Positions 41,581 through 51,876 of a stretch of DNA of 64,000 bases are shown piece by piece. The position numbers and the translations under genes are program-made. Below the pieces are notes generated by a model. That model searched no databases and was not told where the DNA came from. It worked only from the letters and a program-made list of their open reading frames with translations. Each line of letters begins with the position of its first letter. The stretch's first letter is position 1. Source of the stretch: Anaerolineae bacterium (GTDB lineage Bacteria > Chloroflexota > Anaerolineae > 4572-78 > J111); assembly GCA_023382535.1 (NCBI GenBank), contig JAHDWA010000004.1, forward strand, positions 141,542 through 205,541, written 5' to 3'.

Positions 41581-43593
41581 TTACAGCAGCTTAGAAAGAA
41601 GGGTAGAGGTTTCGCTGACAACATGCCTCAACTCCCGCAGGGTTGCCTGAGCAGCATCTGTCTGGCCGCTGTCAAGCAGAGAGTGGACCAGTTCGAACTT
41701 CAAATTCAAGTTCCCCAAAGTCTGGGCTATGGGATCGCGCAGTTCCTGAGCCAGCCGGTTGTGTTTAACAGTTTCTTCGGCCTCTTGCCGGGCCTGCTGT
41801 TCGGCTTCATAGAGGCGAACGTTATCCACTGCCAAGGCAGCCCGGCGGGCCAACTCCTCGACCAGGGCCAGGTCCTCGCTGTCGTAGCGCTGGCCTGGCC
41901 GTGAGACACAGGTGATGGAACCAAGCACCCGCTCCCTGGCGACCAGCGGTGCGATGATGATGGTCTGGCCGCCTAATTGCGCCAGCAGTTGGCGATATCC
42001 CGGATCCTGGCTGCGGTCGGGGGGCAAAGCCTCGAAAAGGTCGGTATACAGGCGGCCCTCTCCGGTCCGCAGCACTTCCGGCGTGCGGGTAGGTATGGTT
42101 AAATCAAGGGGGAAGCGCTGCGCCAGCTCGTGGATCAAGGCCGTTTTACCCGGCTCGCGGTGGGCGGCGGCAACCAGGCGAATGGTCCCGTCTGCCTCGA
42201 CCAAATTCACTGCGCACCACTCGGCGATAGCCTTTACCCCGATTTCGGCCAGCTCGACCAGTCGGTCCGTGACGCTGAACGACATCGCCAGAAGCCGGCC
42301 TGCCTCGGCCAGGACCTGCTGGCCTATTTCGACCCGCTTACGCTCGGTCACGTCTTCGGCGACGTAGCAGAAGCGGGTGCGGCCGGAAAAACCCGGCCCG
42401 ATGACGATTACCGTAGCTGCCAGCCAGCGAGGACCATTCGGACTGTCGTGAACATATTCAAATTGGACCGGCTGCCCGCTCAGCTCACTTTCTCGGAAGC
42501 GGCTCAACCACTCGCGGATGGCTGGCGGCGGCAGGCCCAGGGAGCTGGCCCAACGCCCGGTTGTGCTTTCGGCGGCTGGCAGCCCGTAAAAGCGGTGGGT
42601 CGCCGGGTTATCATAAAGATGCAGAATATCGTCCGCGCCGATTTCGACCAGGCCCAACAGCAAGGTCGTATTGTCGTAAAAGCTGCGCAAAATAGCTTCG
42701 CTCTCGCGCAAGCCTTCCTCAACCCATTTGCGCTGCGTAAGATCGAGCGACACCCCGACCAGGCGCTGCGAGTGATCGGCCGGATCGTAGAAAAGCCGGC
42801 CCTTTTCCAGTACCCAGCGAACCCCGCTGTTGGGATGGACCAGCCGGTACTCCGCGCTGTACTCTCCTCCCTCATCAATGGCCCGGCGCACTCGATCCTG
42901 CACTTTTTGCCGGTCGTCGGGATGGACCCGCTGCAGGAACTGCTCGTAGCTGGGGCGGTTGCCCGGCGCTCCCTGGCCTAACAGATCGTAGAGCGTGTCG
43001 GACCAGGTGGTTTCACTTGTGCGCAAATCGCGCTCCCACCAGCCCATCCGTCCCGCCCGCAACACCATCTGCAGCCGCTCCTGGCCCCGGCGCAAAGCCG
43101 CTTCAGCCTGTTTGCGTTCGGTAATATCGCGAATAATGCTCAAGAGTAAGCGTTCTCCAGCCACATCGGCTCCGCGCGCACTGACCTCAACGGGAAAGAC
43201 AGAGCCGTCGCTGCGGCAATGGCGGGTTTCGAACAGGATACCGTCCGCATCGGCCTGCTGCATTTGCTCAGGAAGGACGTTAAGCGTGGCTGGTTCGCGC
43301 AGGTCGGAGATGGTCTTGGTGAGAAGCGTGGGGTAATCATAGCCGTAGGCTGCAACGGCGGCGGCGTTGGCCTCAACAATCCGGCCATCACTGGCCCTGA
43401 TAAACAACACAATATCGCGGGCGTTTTCCGAGAGAAGCCAGTAGCTCATTTGAGTCTTGTCCATCGCCCGGCGCAGCCGCTCGGCCTCCTCCTTACAGGC
43501 GGCTAGTTCCTGCTGTAAAGTGGTCATTTGCGTCTTTAATCTTTGATGGTGTGCCCGCAGACCCCGGTATCGTTGCCCTGATTGACGCCGCAT
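41581..43593 (-). CDS. PAS-PAS-PAS-GAF sensor with degenerate HisKA_3 and no ATPase domain
   Basis: 670 residues. Short coiled coil, three PAS domains (DIVLFIRASDGRIVEANAAA; WERDLRTSETTWSDTLYDLL; LGLVEIGADDILHLYDN), each followed by a PAC-type DITERK or DLTQRK, and a GAF (about 440-590). The last 60 residues match a NarL-type dimerisation domain, but where the kinase needs ELHD it reads ELRD (about 617), so the phospho-acceptor His is lost; the protein stops there without HATPase_c. It follows the stand-alone ATPase ORF by 8 bases and is a paralogue of the end of the 1677-residue kinase. Probably a sensory partner, not an active kinase. Confidence 0.88.
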   Translation of the reverse strand: MRRQSGQRYRGLRAHHQRLKTQMTTLQQELAACKEEAERLRRAMDKTQMSYWLLSENARDIVLFIRASDGRIVEANAAAVAAYGYDYPTLLTKTISDLREPATLNVLPEQMQQADADGILFETRHCRSDGSVFPVEVSARGADVAGERLLLSIIRDITERKQAEAALRRGQERLQMVLRAGRMGWWERDLRTSETTWSDTLYDLLGQGAPGNRPSYEQFLQRVHPDDRQKVQDRVRRAIDEGGEYSAEYRLVHPNSGVRWVLEKGRLFYDPADHSQRLVGVSLDLTQRKWVEEGLRESEAILRSFYDNTTLLLGLVEIGADDILHLYDNPATHRFYGLPAAESTTGRWASSLGLPPPAIREWLSRFRESELSGQPVQFEYVHDSPNGPRWLAATVIVIGPGFSGRTRFCYVAEDVTERKRVEIGQQVLAEAGRLLAMSFSVTDRLVELAEIGVKAIAEWCAVNLVEADGTIRLVAAAHREPGKTALIHELAQRFPLDLTIPTRTPEVLRTGEGRLYTDLFEALPPDRSQDPGYRQLLAQLGGQTIIIAPLVARERVLGSITCVSRPGQRYDSEDLALVEELARRAALAVDNVRLYEAEQQARQEAEETVKHNRLAQELRDPIAQTLGNLNLKFELVHSLLDSGQTDAAQATLRELRHVVSETSTLLSKLL

Positions 43594-43601
43594 CTATTCC
43601 C

Positions 43602-43931
43602 TCACCCTTTACCAAAACGCAGCACAATCCGGGTGCCCTGACCTGGGGCTGTGTTGATCTCCATGCTGCCCCCCACGCTCTCGACGCGCTCCCGCATAAT
43701 CTGCAAACCAAAACTCGAATCTTTTTCTTTGCTTTGGGCCAGATCAAAGCCCTGGCCCTGATCTTCGATGCTGATGCAAAGGGCGTTCCCCTCCTGGCCT
43801 AAGCGGATGGTGGCCCGATTGACTTTAGCATGCTTACGGATGTTAATCAACGCCTCCTGGATTGTCCGCACGAGCTGAGTGGTTACTTCCGGCTGAAATT
43901 CAAATAGGGCCGGGTCAGTCCCCTGGATCAA
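43602..43931 (-). CDS. Stand-alone HATPase_c fragment of the NarL-type kinase
   Basis: 109 residues from TTG 43931. Complete ATP-binding core: N box EALINIRKHAKVNRA, G1 DQGQGFD, G2 SFGLQIMRERVESVGGSMEI. Its start overlaps the stop of the 1677-residue kinase as TTGA. Adding one base to the overlap joins both into a standard HisKA_3-HATPase kinase (YNLDIQLIQGTDPALF). So it is either one kinase split by a 1-base indel or a coupled two-subunit kinase. Confidence 0.85.
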   Translation of the reverse strand: MIQGTDPALFEFQPEVTTQLVRTIQEALINIRKHAKVNRATIRLGQEGNALCISIEDQGQGFDLAQSKEKDSSFGLQIMRERVESVGGSMEINTAPGQGTRIVLRFGKG

Positions 43932-46900
43932 CTGATATCCAGATTGTAGAAGCGGCGGTACTTATCAATGTACCGGCTCAGCACTTCCATAAAGCTAAGG
44001 CCCGACAGCACCTTAGCCCGCAGGTTAAAAATTTCCTCGCGGACGTCGGTGTAAGTTTCGCCGATGACCTGTTTCAACTCCTGGAGATTGGCCAAGGCCG
44101 TATCGCCATGCCCGCTGGTCAGCGAGGTGTAAGTCATCCCAATTTTCAGGTTCAAGTACCCCAGCGCTTGAGCGACCGTATCGTGCAGTTCCTGGGCCAT
44201 GCGGTTGCGTTCGCGCATCTCGGCCAGCAGCGCCAGACGCTGCTGGCTGGCTTCGGCCTCGGCCCGAGCCGCTCGCTCGGCCTCATAGAGGCGGATATTA
44301 TCCACGACAATGGCGGCGCGGCGGGCTAACTCTTCGGCCAAAAACAGATCTTCCGCCTTGTAGCGCCGCTCCCCGCTCGTCCTGACAAAGGTGAGCGTGC
44401 CCAGAGTCTGCCCGCGGGCTACCAATGGGACCACCATTTCCGAGGCAAAGCCCAGGCCCTGCAACAATCTGAGATGCTCCGCATCTCGCGCCTCAGCCGC
44501 CAGGCGGTTTTCCGATACCTCCGGGTCGAACCAGGATTGGCCGCGGTTTAGCGTTTTGGTAATAGTGTGCTCCTGGTTTGGCTCAAGCACCGAGTAGCGG
44601 CGCTGCAGCGCCTCGACCAGGTCCGATTTGGCCGGGTCCCGGTGAACAACCGCCAGGCGGTACAAGAGTCCATCTTCACCAACCGCGTCTACCACACACC
44701 AATCGGCCAGGCGCGGCACAATCAGGCGAACCAGGTCAGCCAGGGCGGTTTCATAGCTGGTCGAAGCGATGAGAACGCTGCTGGCCTCAACCAAAAGACC
44801 CAACCGCTCTCCTGCCGTTTCGGCTTCAGTTCGGGCGATGGTCTCGGCCTCGTAGAGGCGGGCGCGCTCCAGCGCCTGGGCGCACTGCCGGGCCAGGGTC
44901 AGCATAAAATCGCGTTCATCCGGGCTAAACTCGCGGGCTTCGGCAAAGGCGATACTCAGACCGCCAATAATACCTCCTTCGGTTTTGAGCGGCAGCAAGG
45001 CCCAGGCGGTATCTGCGGTTTTGTTACCCTCCATCAGGGCGGGGTACAGCTCTGCCGCCATTTCTCCGGAGCTGACAAAGAGAGGCTGGCCCGATTGGAC
45101 CACATCCGTCATCGGTATCCCCGGATGGGCCGGAAAAGAGCGCCACGGCGTGATAGCTTCGGCGCTGTAACCGGAATAATCGAGCACCTGGAAATCAGCG
45201 CCGGCCTGGCCCTGTGAAGCAATCAAGGCCGCGCTGGCCCCAACGGCGGAGAGACCATGATCGAGGATAACCCGAGCCACTTGCGAGGGAGTCAGCGCCT
45301 CGGACAGCCTGGCTGTGATCGCCTGTAGAGTGGCGATACGTTCAGCATTACTGCGGAGGCGGGCCTCGCTCTCGCGCAGAGCTTGCTCGGCTTGCTTTTG
45401 GGCTGTGATATCTACAAAGGCGGTTACGCCGGCCACAACCTCGCCTTCTGCATTACGAATGGGGGTGGCATTGGCTTGAAGGATAATCTGCGAGCCGTCC
45501 GCCCGCAGCAGTTCGATCTCTTCGTTAGCAACCACTTCTCCCCGGCGCACGGCGCGCGACAGCGGCCACTCTTCGGCCTGATAAGGGCGACCATCGGCAT
45601 GCAGCCCCTGGAAGGGTTGTATCTCCTGATAGCGCTCGATTTCGGTGCTGACCTCAAAGCCGTACCCGGTCAACTGCTTGGCGTGTTCATTGACCAGCAA
45701 GGTTTCGCCTGAAGGGGCAGCGGCAATAACCACTCCCGCCGGCGTCTGTTGTAAGATGGTCTCAAGGCGCTCGTATTCGGCCTCCAGCCGGGCCAGGAGC
45801 TGTTCTCGCTGGGCCTCCCACTGCTTGCGCTCGCTGATGTCGGCGCTGAAAAGGAGCAGCCCGTCGGCAATAGGGTAGGCCCGGTTCTCGAACCAGCGGT
45901 CAAAGGGTTCGTAGTAGAACTCGAAGGTAATCTCTCGCCCCTCGGCGACAGCCCAGTGGACCTGCTGGTAGAAGAAATTGTCAACGGCGTTGGGGAACAA
46001 ATCCCAGATGCGCTGCCCAATGAGCTGCTCTTTGGGATAGCCCAGCGTTTGGGCGGCTTGGTCATTAACGTAAACGTAGCGCCAATCGTGGTCGTACATC
46101 ACAAAATCGTCCTTGATGCCGGCCAGAATCCGCTCCAGTCTCGCCTTAATCCGCTCGGTTTCCTCGTACAACGCCTGGGTCCGGCGCTGCTCAACCTCAA
46201 GCTGGGCATGGGCGGCCTGCCGTTCCGTGGCGAGCTGTTTCCGGTCGGTGATGTCGCGCCAGCAGTTGACGGCCCCAATAACCTGCCCATCCTCCGTCCA
46301 GATAGGGTTAACATCAACAAGGACGATGATCTGGCTTCCGTCAGGGCGAACAATCACCCACTCCTCATTCTTAACCGTCTCGCCCAGCCGAGAGGCGCGG
46401 TACAGCGGCATCTGCTCGGGCGTGGGGCGCGTTTTCCCATCGGCCAGGAACACGCCATACGCTTCAATGTGTTGTCCAACGGCCATGCCCAAGAGCGTGT
46501 CTGATGGGCGGCCGAGCAGCTTTTCGGCCAGGGCACTGTTAGCCTTGATCGGGAAATCCGGCGGACCTCCGACAATGGTAATGCCTTCCGGCACGTACTC
46601 CAACAGGGTGTGCAGCAGGGCCTGCGCTTCTTCGGCCTCGCGGCGCAGCGCTCTTTCTCGCTCGGCTGCTTCTCGACGGACCCGGGCCATCTTCAGGTGG
46701 GCTTCCACCCGCGCCAGGAGTTCGCGGGTGCTGAAGGGCTTGATGAGGTAATCGTCGGCGCCCGCTTCCAGTCCTTCTACCCGCGACTCTTCACCCGCCC
46801 GCGCCGAAAGCAGAATGACCGGCACTTCGCGCGTTCGTTCCTCAGCCCGCAGGCGGCGCAGCAGCTCAAAGCCGTCCATGACCGGCATCATCACATCGGT

Positions 46901-48961
46901 CAGCACCAGGTCCGGCTTACGCTGGCGCGCTGCGGCCAGGGCCGCCAAGCCGTCGCCGACGGCCTCAACCTCATACCGCTCCCCCAGGAGCCGCCGCAGG
47001 TAGTCGCGCATGTCGGCGTTATCATCGGCGAGTAAAATACGGGCGTTGTCCCCTGTCTGTTGTCCATCATCCGCCAACGGCAGGGCTAACTCCGGCAACC
47101 CCCCACCGCTTACTGCCCATTGCCCGCCATCTTTGGGCAGCCACCGCAGCGCCTCTTCAAGGTATGCCTCGCTCCGCAAGCCGGTTGAAGCGAGCACGCG
47201 AGCCGCCCCGATGCGGTCGGCAGGCAGGTGAGCTTTGCCGAAAGGAACTGACACAATGAATGTACTGCCCCGGTCAACCTCACTCTCGATGCGAACCCCG
47301 CCGCCGTGCAGCTTCACCAACTCCTGGACGAGGGCAAGACCAATCCCGCTGCCTTCAAACGTACGCCCTCGCGCCTCTTTGACCCGGTGGAAGCGCTCAA
47401 AAAGGTGGGGAATTTCTTCAGCCGGGATGCCCGTGCCGGTATCTCTGACTGCTAGTTCCGCCCCTACTTCCCCCTGCCGTAAGGTGACTTCGATTTCGCC
47501 GGCAAGGGTGAACTTGAGCGCATTGGAGAGCAGGTTCAGGACGATCTTCTCCCACATCTCGCGATCTACGTAGACCGGCTCAGCCAAGGGCTGGCAGTTG
47601 ACGCTTAACTTCAGGCCGGCGCGCTCAACGGCGGAGCGAAAAACGCCGGCCAGTTCTGCGGTGAAAGTGGCTAAATCGGTCGGTTCGTAGACTGCCTCGA
47701 TGCGTCCGGCCTCAAGCCGTGAGAAATCCAGCAGGGTGTTGACCAACTTGAGCAGGCGCAGGCTGTTACGGTGGGCCACTTCCAACTGTTCCTGGTCCTG
47801 GGGAGATAATGTGCCGGGCTGGGCCAGCAGGTCCTCCAACGGCCCGAGCATTAAGGTCAGCGGGGTGCGAAATTCATGGCTGATATTGCTGAAGAAGGCG
47901 GTTTTGGCCCGATCCAACTCGGCCAAGGCTTCAGCCCGCTGGCGCTCGGCTTCATAGGCCCGGGCGCTGGCCACGGCGGTGGCAATGTGGCCGGCCACTA
48001 ATTCAAAAAAGCCCCGGTAGTCGTCGTCGAGGGCACGCCGAGAACTCACACCGGCAATGAGGACGCCAGTTGGACGATGCTGACCCTGGGCGGCAATCGG
48101 CAAGGCCAGGGCCGTTTGCGACGGTTCGGGCCAGGGGCCAGGCGGAAGGTCACTGGTACGAGCCGGCAGGTTGTCAACCACGACAGCTTGGCCGGTCTCC
48201 ACCACTTGAGCGAGCGGCCAGATGGCTATCTCTTCGGCTGGGTCAGCCAGCTTTATCAGAGGGGGGCTGATCGCAGTTCCAGGTTCCACGCCTGCTGCGC
48301 CCGCGAGGTGGACCTGCCGGTCGTCTGCCTCCAACAAATAGAGCAGAGCAAAGGGCACGTCGGCCGGGTTGAGGGCCAGGATTTCGGCCGCAATTTGGCC
48401 GGCTTCTGTAGCTGTTTTGCCTTCGCTGGCTCGCGCGCCTAACTCCCGTAAGGTCCGCAGCCGCCGTTCACCCAATACCCGCTGGGTCGTTTCGGTGACA
48501 GCGGTAAAGATACCACTGATGCTGTTTTCATCGCGAATGGGGCTGTAGGAAAAGGTAAAGTAAGTTTCCTCGGTATAGCCATAGCGCTCCAGGGGCAGCA
48601 TCTGGTCGTTAGACCAGGTTGCTTCACCGTGGCTCAAAACGCCCTCTAGCATCGGGCCGATAATATGCCAGATTTCCGGCCAGCACTCACGGCCCCGCTG
48701 GCCCAGCGCGCCGGGATGTTTGTTAGCGCCGAGCATAGGCCGGTAGGCATCGTTGTAGAGCATGACCATGTCCGGTCCCCACCAAATGAGAATCGGGAAG
48801 CGCGAAGAGAGGCAAATGCTCACGGCAGTGCGCAGACTCTGGGGCCACTGCTCGACCGGCCCCAATAGCGTTTTTGACCAGTCAACTGTGCGCATCAGGG
48901 CGCCCATCTCGCCCCCACCTGCCAACACCTGCTCGATAACAGATGTCTTAACCTGGCTCAT
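43928..48961 (-). CDS. Giant hybrid histidine kinase (PAS-GAF-HisKA-HATPase-REC-3 PAS-2 GAF-HisKA_3)
   Basis: 1677 residues with GAGG 6 bases upstream. Order: PAS (about 45-165), GAF (180-340), HisKA with ISHEFRTPLT (about 360), HATPase (NLLSNALKFT, DTGTGIP, GSGIGLALVQ), receiver with phospho-Asp in DLVLTDVMMPVMDG (about 689), three PAS (about 797, 953, 1077), two GAF (about 1213-1357 and 1387-1553), and a second, NarL-type dimerisation domain with AQELHDTVAQALGYLNLK (about 1590). The ATPase for the second kinase is the overlapping ORF at 43602-43931. Two kinase types in one chain imply signal integration. No DNA-binding output. Confidence 0.92.
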   Translation of the reverse strand: MSQVKTSVIEQVLAGGGEMGALMRTVDWSKTLLGPVEQWPQSLRTAVSICLSSRFPILIWWGPDMVMLYNDAYRPMLGANKHPGALGQRGRECWPEIWHIIGPMLEGVLSHGEATWSNDQMLPLERYGYTEETYFTFSYSPIRDENSISGIFTAVTETTQRVLGERRLRTLRELGARASEGKTATEAGQIAAEILALNPADVPFALLYLLEADDRQVHLAGAAGVEPGTAISPPLIKLADPAEEIAIWPLAQVVETGQAVVVDNLPARTSDLPPGPWPEPSQTALALPIAAQGQHRPTGVLIAGVSSRRALDDDYRGFFELVAGHIATAVASARAYEAERQRAEALAELDRAKTAFFSNISHEFRTPLTLMLGPLEDLLAQPGTLSPQDQEQLEVAHRNSLRLLKLVNTLLDFSRLEAGRIEAVYEPTDLATFTAELAGVFRSAVERAGLKLSVNCQPLAEPVYVDREMWEKIVLNLLSNALKFTLAGEIEVTLRQGEVGAELAVRDTGTGIPAEEIPHLFERFHRVKEARGRTFEGSGIGLALVQELVKLHGGGVRIESEVDRGSTFIVSVPFGKAHLPADRIGAARVLASTGLRSEAYLEEALRWLPKDGGQWAVSGGGLPELALPLADDGQQTGDNARILLADDNADMRDYLRRLLGERYEVEAVGDGLAALAAARQRKPDLVLTDVMMPVMDGFELLRRLRAEERTREVPVILLSARAGEESRVEGLEAGADDYLIKPFSTRELLARVEAHLKMARVRREAAERERALRREAEEAQALLHTLLEYVPEGITIVGGPPDFPIKANSALAEKLLGRPSDTLLGMAVGQHIEAYGVFLADGKTRPTPEQMPLYRASRLGETVKNEEWVIVRPDGSQIIVLVDVNPIWTEDGQVIGAVNCWRDITDRKQLATERQAAHAQLEVEQRRTQALYEETERIKARLERILAGIKDDFVMYDHDWRYVYVNDQAAQTLGYPKEQLIGQRIWDLFPNAVDNFFYQQVHWAVAEGREITFEFYYEPFDRWFENRAYPIADGLLLFSADISERKQWEAQREQLLARLEAEYERLETILQQTPAGVVIAAAPSGETLLVNEHAKQLTGYGFEVSTEIERYQEIQPFQGLHADGRPYQAEEWPLSRAVRRGEVVANEEIELLRADGSQIILQANATPIRNAEGEVVAGVTAFVDITAQKQAEQALRESEARLRSNAERIATLQAITARLSEALTPSQVARVILDHGLSAVGASAALIASQGQAGADFQVLDYSGYSAEAITPWRSFPAHPGIPMTDVVQSGQPLFVSSGEMAAELYPALMEGNKTADTAWALLPLKTEGGIIGGLSIAFAEAREFSPDERDFMLTLARQCAQALERARLYEAETIARTEAETAGERLGLLVEASSVLIASTSYETALADLVRLIVPRLADWCVVDAVGEDGLLYRLAVVHRDPAKSDLVEALQRRYSVLEPNQEHTITKTLNRGQSWFDPEVSENRLAAEARDAEHLRLLQGLGFASEMVVPLVARGQTLGTLTFVRTSGERRYKAEDLFLAEELARRAAIVVDNIRLYEAERAARAEAEASQQRLALLAEMRERNRMAQELHDTVAQALGYLNLKIGMTYTSLTSGHGDTALANLQELKQVIGETYTDVREEIFNLRAKVLSGLSFMEVLSRYIDKYRRFYNLDIS

Positions 48962-49278
48962 GTTTACCTCTTTTGGCCAAATAATCTAACCAGAAATATC
49001 GGTTTTAACACCAGAAGGAATTTTTTACAAACTCGAAGCACATTCTAGTGATACTATATCATTCTATTGTCACCCAACATACACCCATGTGGGTGAGCTA
49101 AAATGATAAAAAGAGCTATTCTAGTAGTACCGAACTCTAAAAATTTGCTATCCATTTGAGTGAGGTAAAAGATCAGGGTATAAGCCTACCTGGGGCGGCC
49201 TTTGGCGGTCGTGCTAGTCCGGCCCTTCTGCTTCGGTCAACCGGCGCAACCGAGGCGTGGAGTACAGCAAGCAAGCCT
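48962..49278. promoter_or_regulatory. Spacer upstream of the hybrid kinase, with a 14-base dyad
   Basis: 317 AT-rich bases without a gene, carrying the promoter of the - strand kinase. CACCCATGTGGGTG (49082-49095) is a dyad with 6-bp arms and a possible operator. Only the GAGG ribosome site next to the kinase start is otherwise clear; no -35/-10 pair is good enough to call. Confidence 0.4.
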
Positions 49279-51876
49279 CTACGGCAACAAACCCATCTCT
49301 CTGGCCCGGGCTACGGCCTGAGTCCGGTTAGCGGCGTTGAGTTTACCATAGATATGGTGGGTGTGAGCTTTGACTGTGCCGACGGTCAGAATCAAGGCTG
49401 CTGCGATTTCCGGGTTGGAGTGACCGGCGGCGATGAGACGGAGGATTTCCAATTCGCGGGCGGTGAGCGGCTCAACTAAAGGCTGAGGGTTGAGAGAGTG
49501 TCCATCCGAGGGGCGAGGATGGCGGAAAGATTCTTCGCCATCATCCTTGCCGAGCGCGGCCAGTTCATTCCGCACCAGCTCGATCACAGCTTCGAGGGTG
49601 CTCGCTGTTCCGGCCTCGATCGTGGAACCGGGATTCATGCCATGCCGGGCCAGGAAGTGTTGGGCCTGGGCTTTTGTTTCGTGCTGGCTGGCGGAGTGAC
49701 GCTGAACAAAAGCCAGTACGGCTGCGCCTTGTTCCCGTTTTCCAACATGCAGCAGCAGTTGGCCAATCCCGGCGAGGATCTGGCCCACCAGCGGCATAAA
49801 CTGAATCTCGTTGGCGATTTGTAAAGCCTGCTGAAAATATTGCCGGGCAGCGTCATAATCGCCCAGGGCACAGGCGGCTGCGCCCAGCCCGTTCAGGGAG
49901 GTCGCCAGGCCGCCCCTGTCGTTAATTTGCTGGTAGATCGCTAAACTCTGCTGGTGCAGTTGGTGAGCTTGGGTATAATTCCCTTCTAACAGGGCAGCCT
50001 GGCCCAAGCGGTTGTGCGCCACTGCCATACCTTCCGCGTCGTCAAATTCGCTTCTGAGGCTGTAGCTGGCTTGATAATGCTGCTGGGCCTGGGCATAGTC
50101 GCCTTGGGCACGGGCTATATCCCCTAAAATGACGAGGAGGTAGGCGCTAAACCAACGGTCATTATCAGTCACCGCCCGCTTGTAGGCTTGCCGGGCATAG
50201 CGCCCGGCCACCTCATATTGACCCTGGGCTAAGCCGGCATTGGCCAGAATGTAGTAGGAAAAGGTCAAATTCCAGCGGCTGTGGTGCGCTCGATTCAAAC
50301 GGCACGCTTCCTGGCCGAGTCTGACCGCCTCGACATAATCCCCGCGAATCAGCGCCAGCGTCGCCAGGACAATGAGCGGGTCGGTGGCAGCGCCAGAGGC
50401 AGGCGGAACGTTGTGCCGGGCATAGAGAAGTTGGCTCCGCTCCAGGGCCGCTCTGGCCGGCTCAAAGCGGCCCAGACGAATGCACAACCAGGCCGTATAA
50501 ACCAGAATCTTGGCCAGGAGCGCCTCCTGCTGCGGTCCTGTTTCTGGCGTGTCCAGACGGCGGCTAACCTTTTCAAAAGTATTCAGCCCTTCCAAATAGC
50601 GGCTTTGGAACTGGTAAAAGACAAAAAGCGCGTCAGCTAACTTTTCGATTTCTGTGGTTTTGGCCAGCTCTACTGCCCAATGCCAGGCGGCCCGGATATT
50701 CTCCAACTCGATTTTTATTTCGGCCAGGGCCTGGTGCTGCTGCCCGCTCATCATATCGCTATACTGCCGCTGCAGAAAATCGGCGTAATAGGCGCAGTGC
50801 CAATCGTATATCTGGGCGATATCCTGGGGTGACTGAACCAACTGCTCTGCCGCATACTGACGCAAGAGTTCGTGCATCTGATAACAACCATCAGGCTGCC
50901 AGCGCAGTAATGATTTATCCGCCAACGCGGTGAGGGTAATGAGCGAGGCTCTGGCCACCCGCTCGGCTGCCTCGCGCCGAAAATTGCCCTGAAAAACAGA
51001 CAGGCGTTTGAAAACACTTTGTTCTTGCTCGCTCAGGCCCTGCCAGGAATATTCAAAAACGGCGCGCATGCTGCGCTGGCGGTCGGGTACATTTCGCAAG
51101 CGAGTCGTCAAAAAGTCGAGATTTTGTTGGATCTCGTCGGCAATAACGGCACAGGAAAGTGTTTTAACCCATGAAGCGGCCAGGACCAGGGCCAGGGGTG
51201 CGCCTTCAACCAGTTGGCAGATGCGGACGACGCTGGCTTGCTCGTCGGCCAGCGAAAAGTCCCGGCGGACCTGCCTGGCTCGCTCGGCAAAGAGCTGTAC
51301 AGCGTCGTAGGTACTTTCCTCTGATTGCTGGAGTAAGGGTTCGGGATAGGACAGACCCTGCACGGGATAGAGCCATTCTTCTTGCAGATTCAATACCTCG
51401 CGGGAGGTAACGAGCAGTCTGACTGCCGGTGCAGTCTCCAGGATGAGGGTCAGGAGGACTTCTCCACCGCTTGTGTCTTCGTCGGACTGGCTGAGCAACT
51501 GCTCAAAATTATCCAGCACCAGCAGAAGCTCCTGGTCACGCAGATAATTGAGCAGTTGAACCTGGGGGGCAGCCTGGCCGGTTAAGGGAAACCCCAGAGC
51601 ATCGGCCAGGGCGGAGATGAGAAATTCAGTTGAGTGGATGGGTTGGAGCGGGACAAAACAGACGCGCCGGGCAAAATGGGCCGCCATCTGGCCGGCCACC
51701 TGGAGCGCCAGCCGGGTTTTGCCAATCCCGCCGACCCCCACCAGGGTCAGCAAGCGGCAGGCTGGGTCGGCCAACAGTCGCGTCAGCTCGGCCACTTCCG
51801 CCGCCCGGCCCACAAATGTCGTCAGTTGGGGCGGCAGGTTATCTTTTGTCGTATACAACCCAGACGATGGCCTCAC
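49279..51876 (-). CDS. STAND (NB-ARC)-TPR-LuxR transcriptional regulator
   Basis: 865 residues from GTG 51876. LPPQLTTFVGRAAEVAELTR leads into the ATPase with Walker A GVGGIGKTRLAL, Walker B ELLLVLDNFEQ and VTSRE sensor; a winged-helix relay (MHELLRQYAAEQL); TPR repeats (about 480-740); and a C-terminal LuxR helix-turn-helix (LTARELEILRLIAAGHSNPE, TVGTVKAHTHHIYGKLNA). Such MalT-like proteins activate transcription after inducer and ATP binding. Targets are unknown; the adjacent kinase genes are candidates. Nothing notable is seen in the 206 bases upstream. Confidence 0.92.
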   Translation of the reverse strand: MRPSSGLYTTKDNLPPQLTTFVGRAAEVAELTRLLADPACRLLTLVGVGGIGKTRLALQVAGQMAAHFARRVCFVPLQPIHSTEFLISALADALGFPLTGQAAPQVQLLNYLRDQELLLVLDNFEQLLSQSDEDTSGGEVLLTLILETAPAVRLLVTSREVLNLQEEWLYPVQGLSYPEPLLQQSEESTYDAVQLFAERARQVRRDFSLADEQASVVRICQLVEGAPLALVLAASWVKTLSCAVIADEIQQNLDFLTTRLRNVPDRQRSMRAVFEYSWQGLSEQEQSVFKRLSVFQGNFRREAAERVARASLITLTALADKSLLRWQPDGCYQMHELLRQYAAEQLVQSPQDIAQIYDWHCAYYADFLQRQYSDMMSGQQHQALAEIKIELENIRAAWHWAVELAKTTEIEKLADALFVFYQFQSRYLEGLNTFEKVSRRLDTPETGPQQEALLAKILVYTAWLCIRLGRFEPARAALERSQLLYARHNVPPASGAATDPLIVLATLALIRGDYVEAVRLGQEACRLNRAHHSRWNLTFSYYILANAGLAQGQYEVAGRYARQAYKRAVTDNDRWFSAYLLVILGDIARAQGDYAQAQQHYQASYSLRSEFDDAEGMAVAHNRLGQAALLEGNYTQAHQLHQQSLAIYQQINDRGGLATSLNGLGAAACALGDYDAARQYFQQALQIANEIQFMPLVGQILAGIGQLLLHVGKREQGAAVLAFVQRHSASQHETKAQAQHFLARHGMNPGSTIEAGTASTLEAVIELVRNELAALGKDDGEESFRHPRPSDGHSLNPQPLVEPLTARELEILRLIAAGHSNPEIAAALILTVGTVKAHTHHIYGKLNAANRTQAVARAREMGLLP

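Noticed and set aside
43140..48989. Many + strand ORFs opposite the sensor kinase genes
   Set aside because: Antisense shadows of GC-rich coding sequence; none has a recognisable domain, whereas the - strand reads through complete PAS, GAF, HisKA and REC domains.
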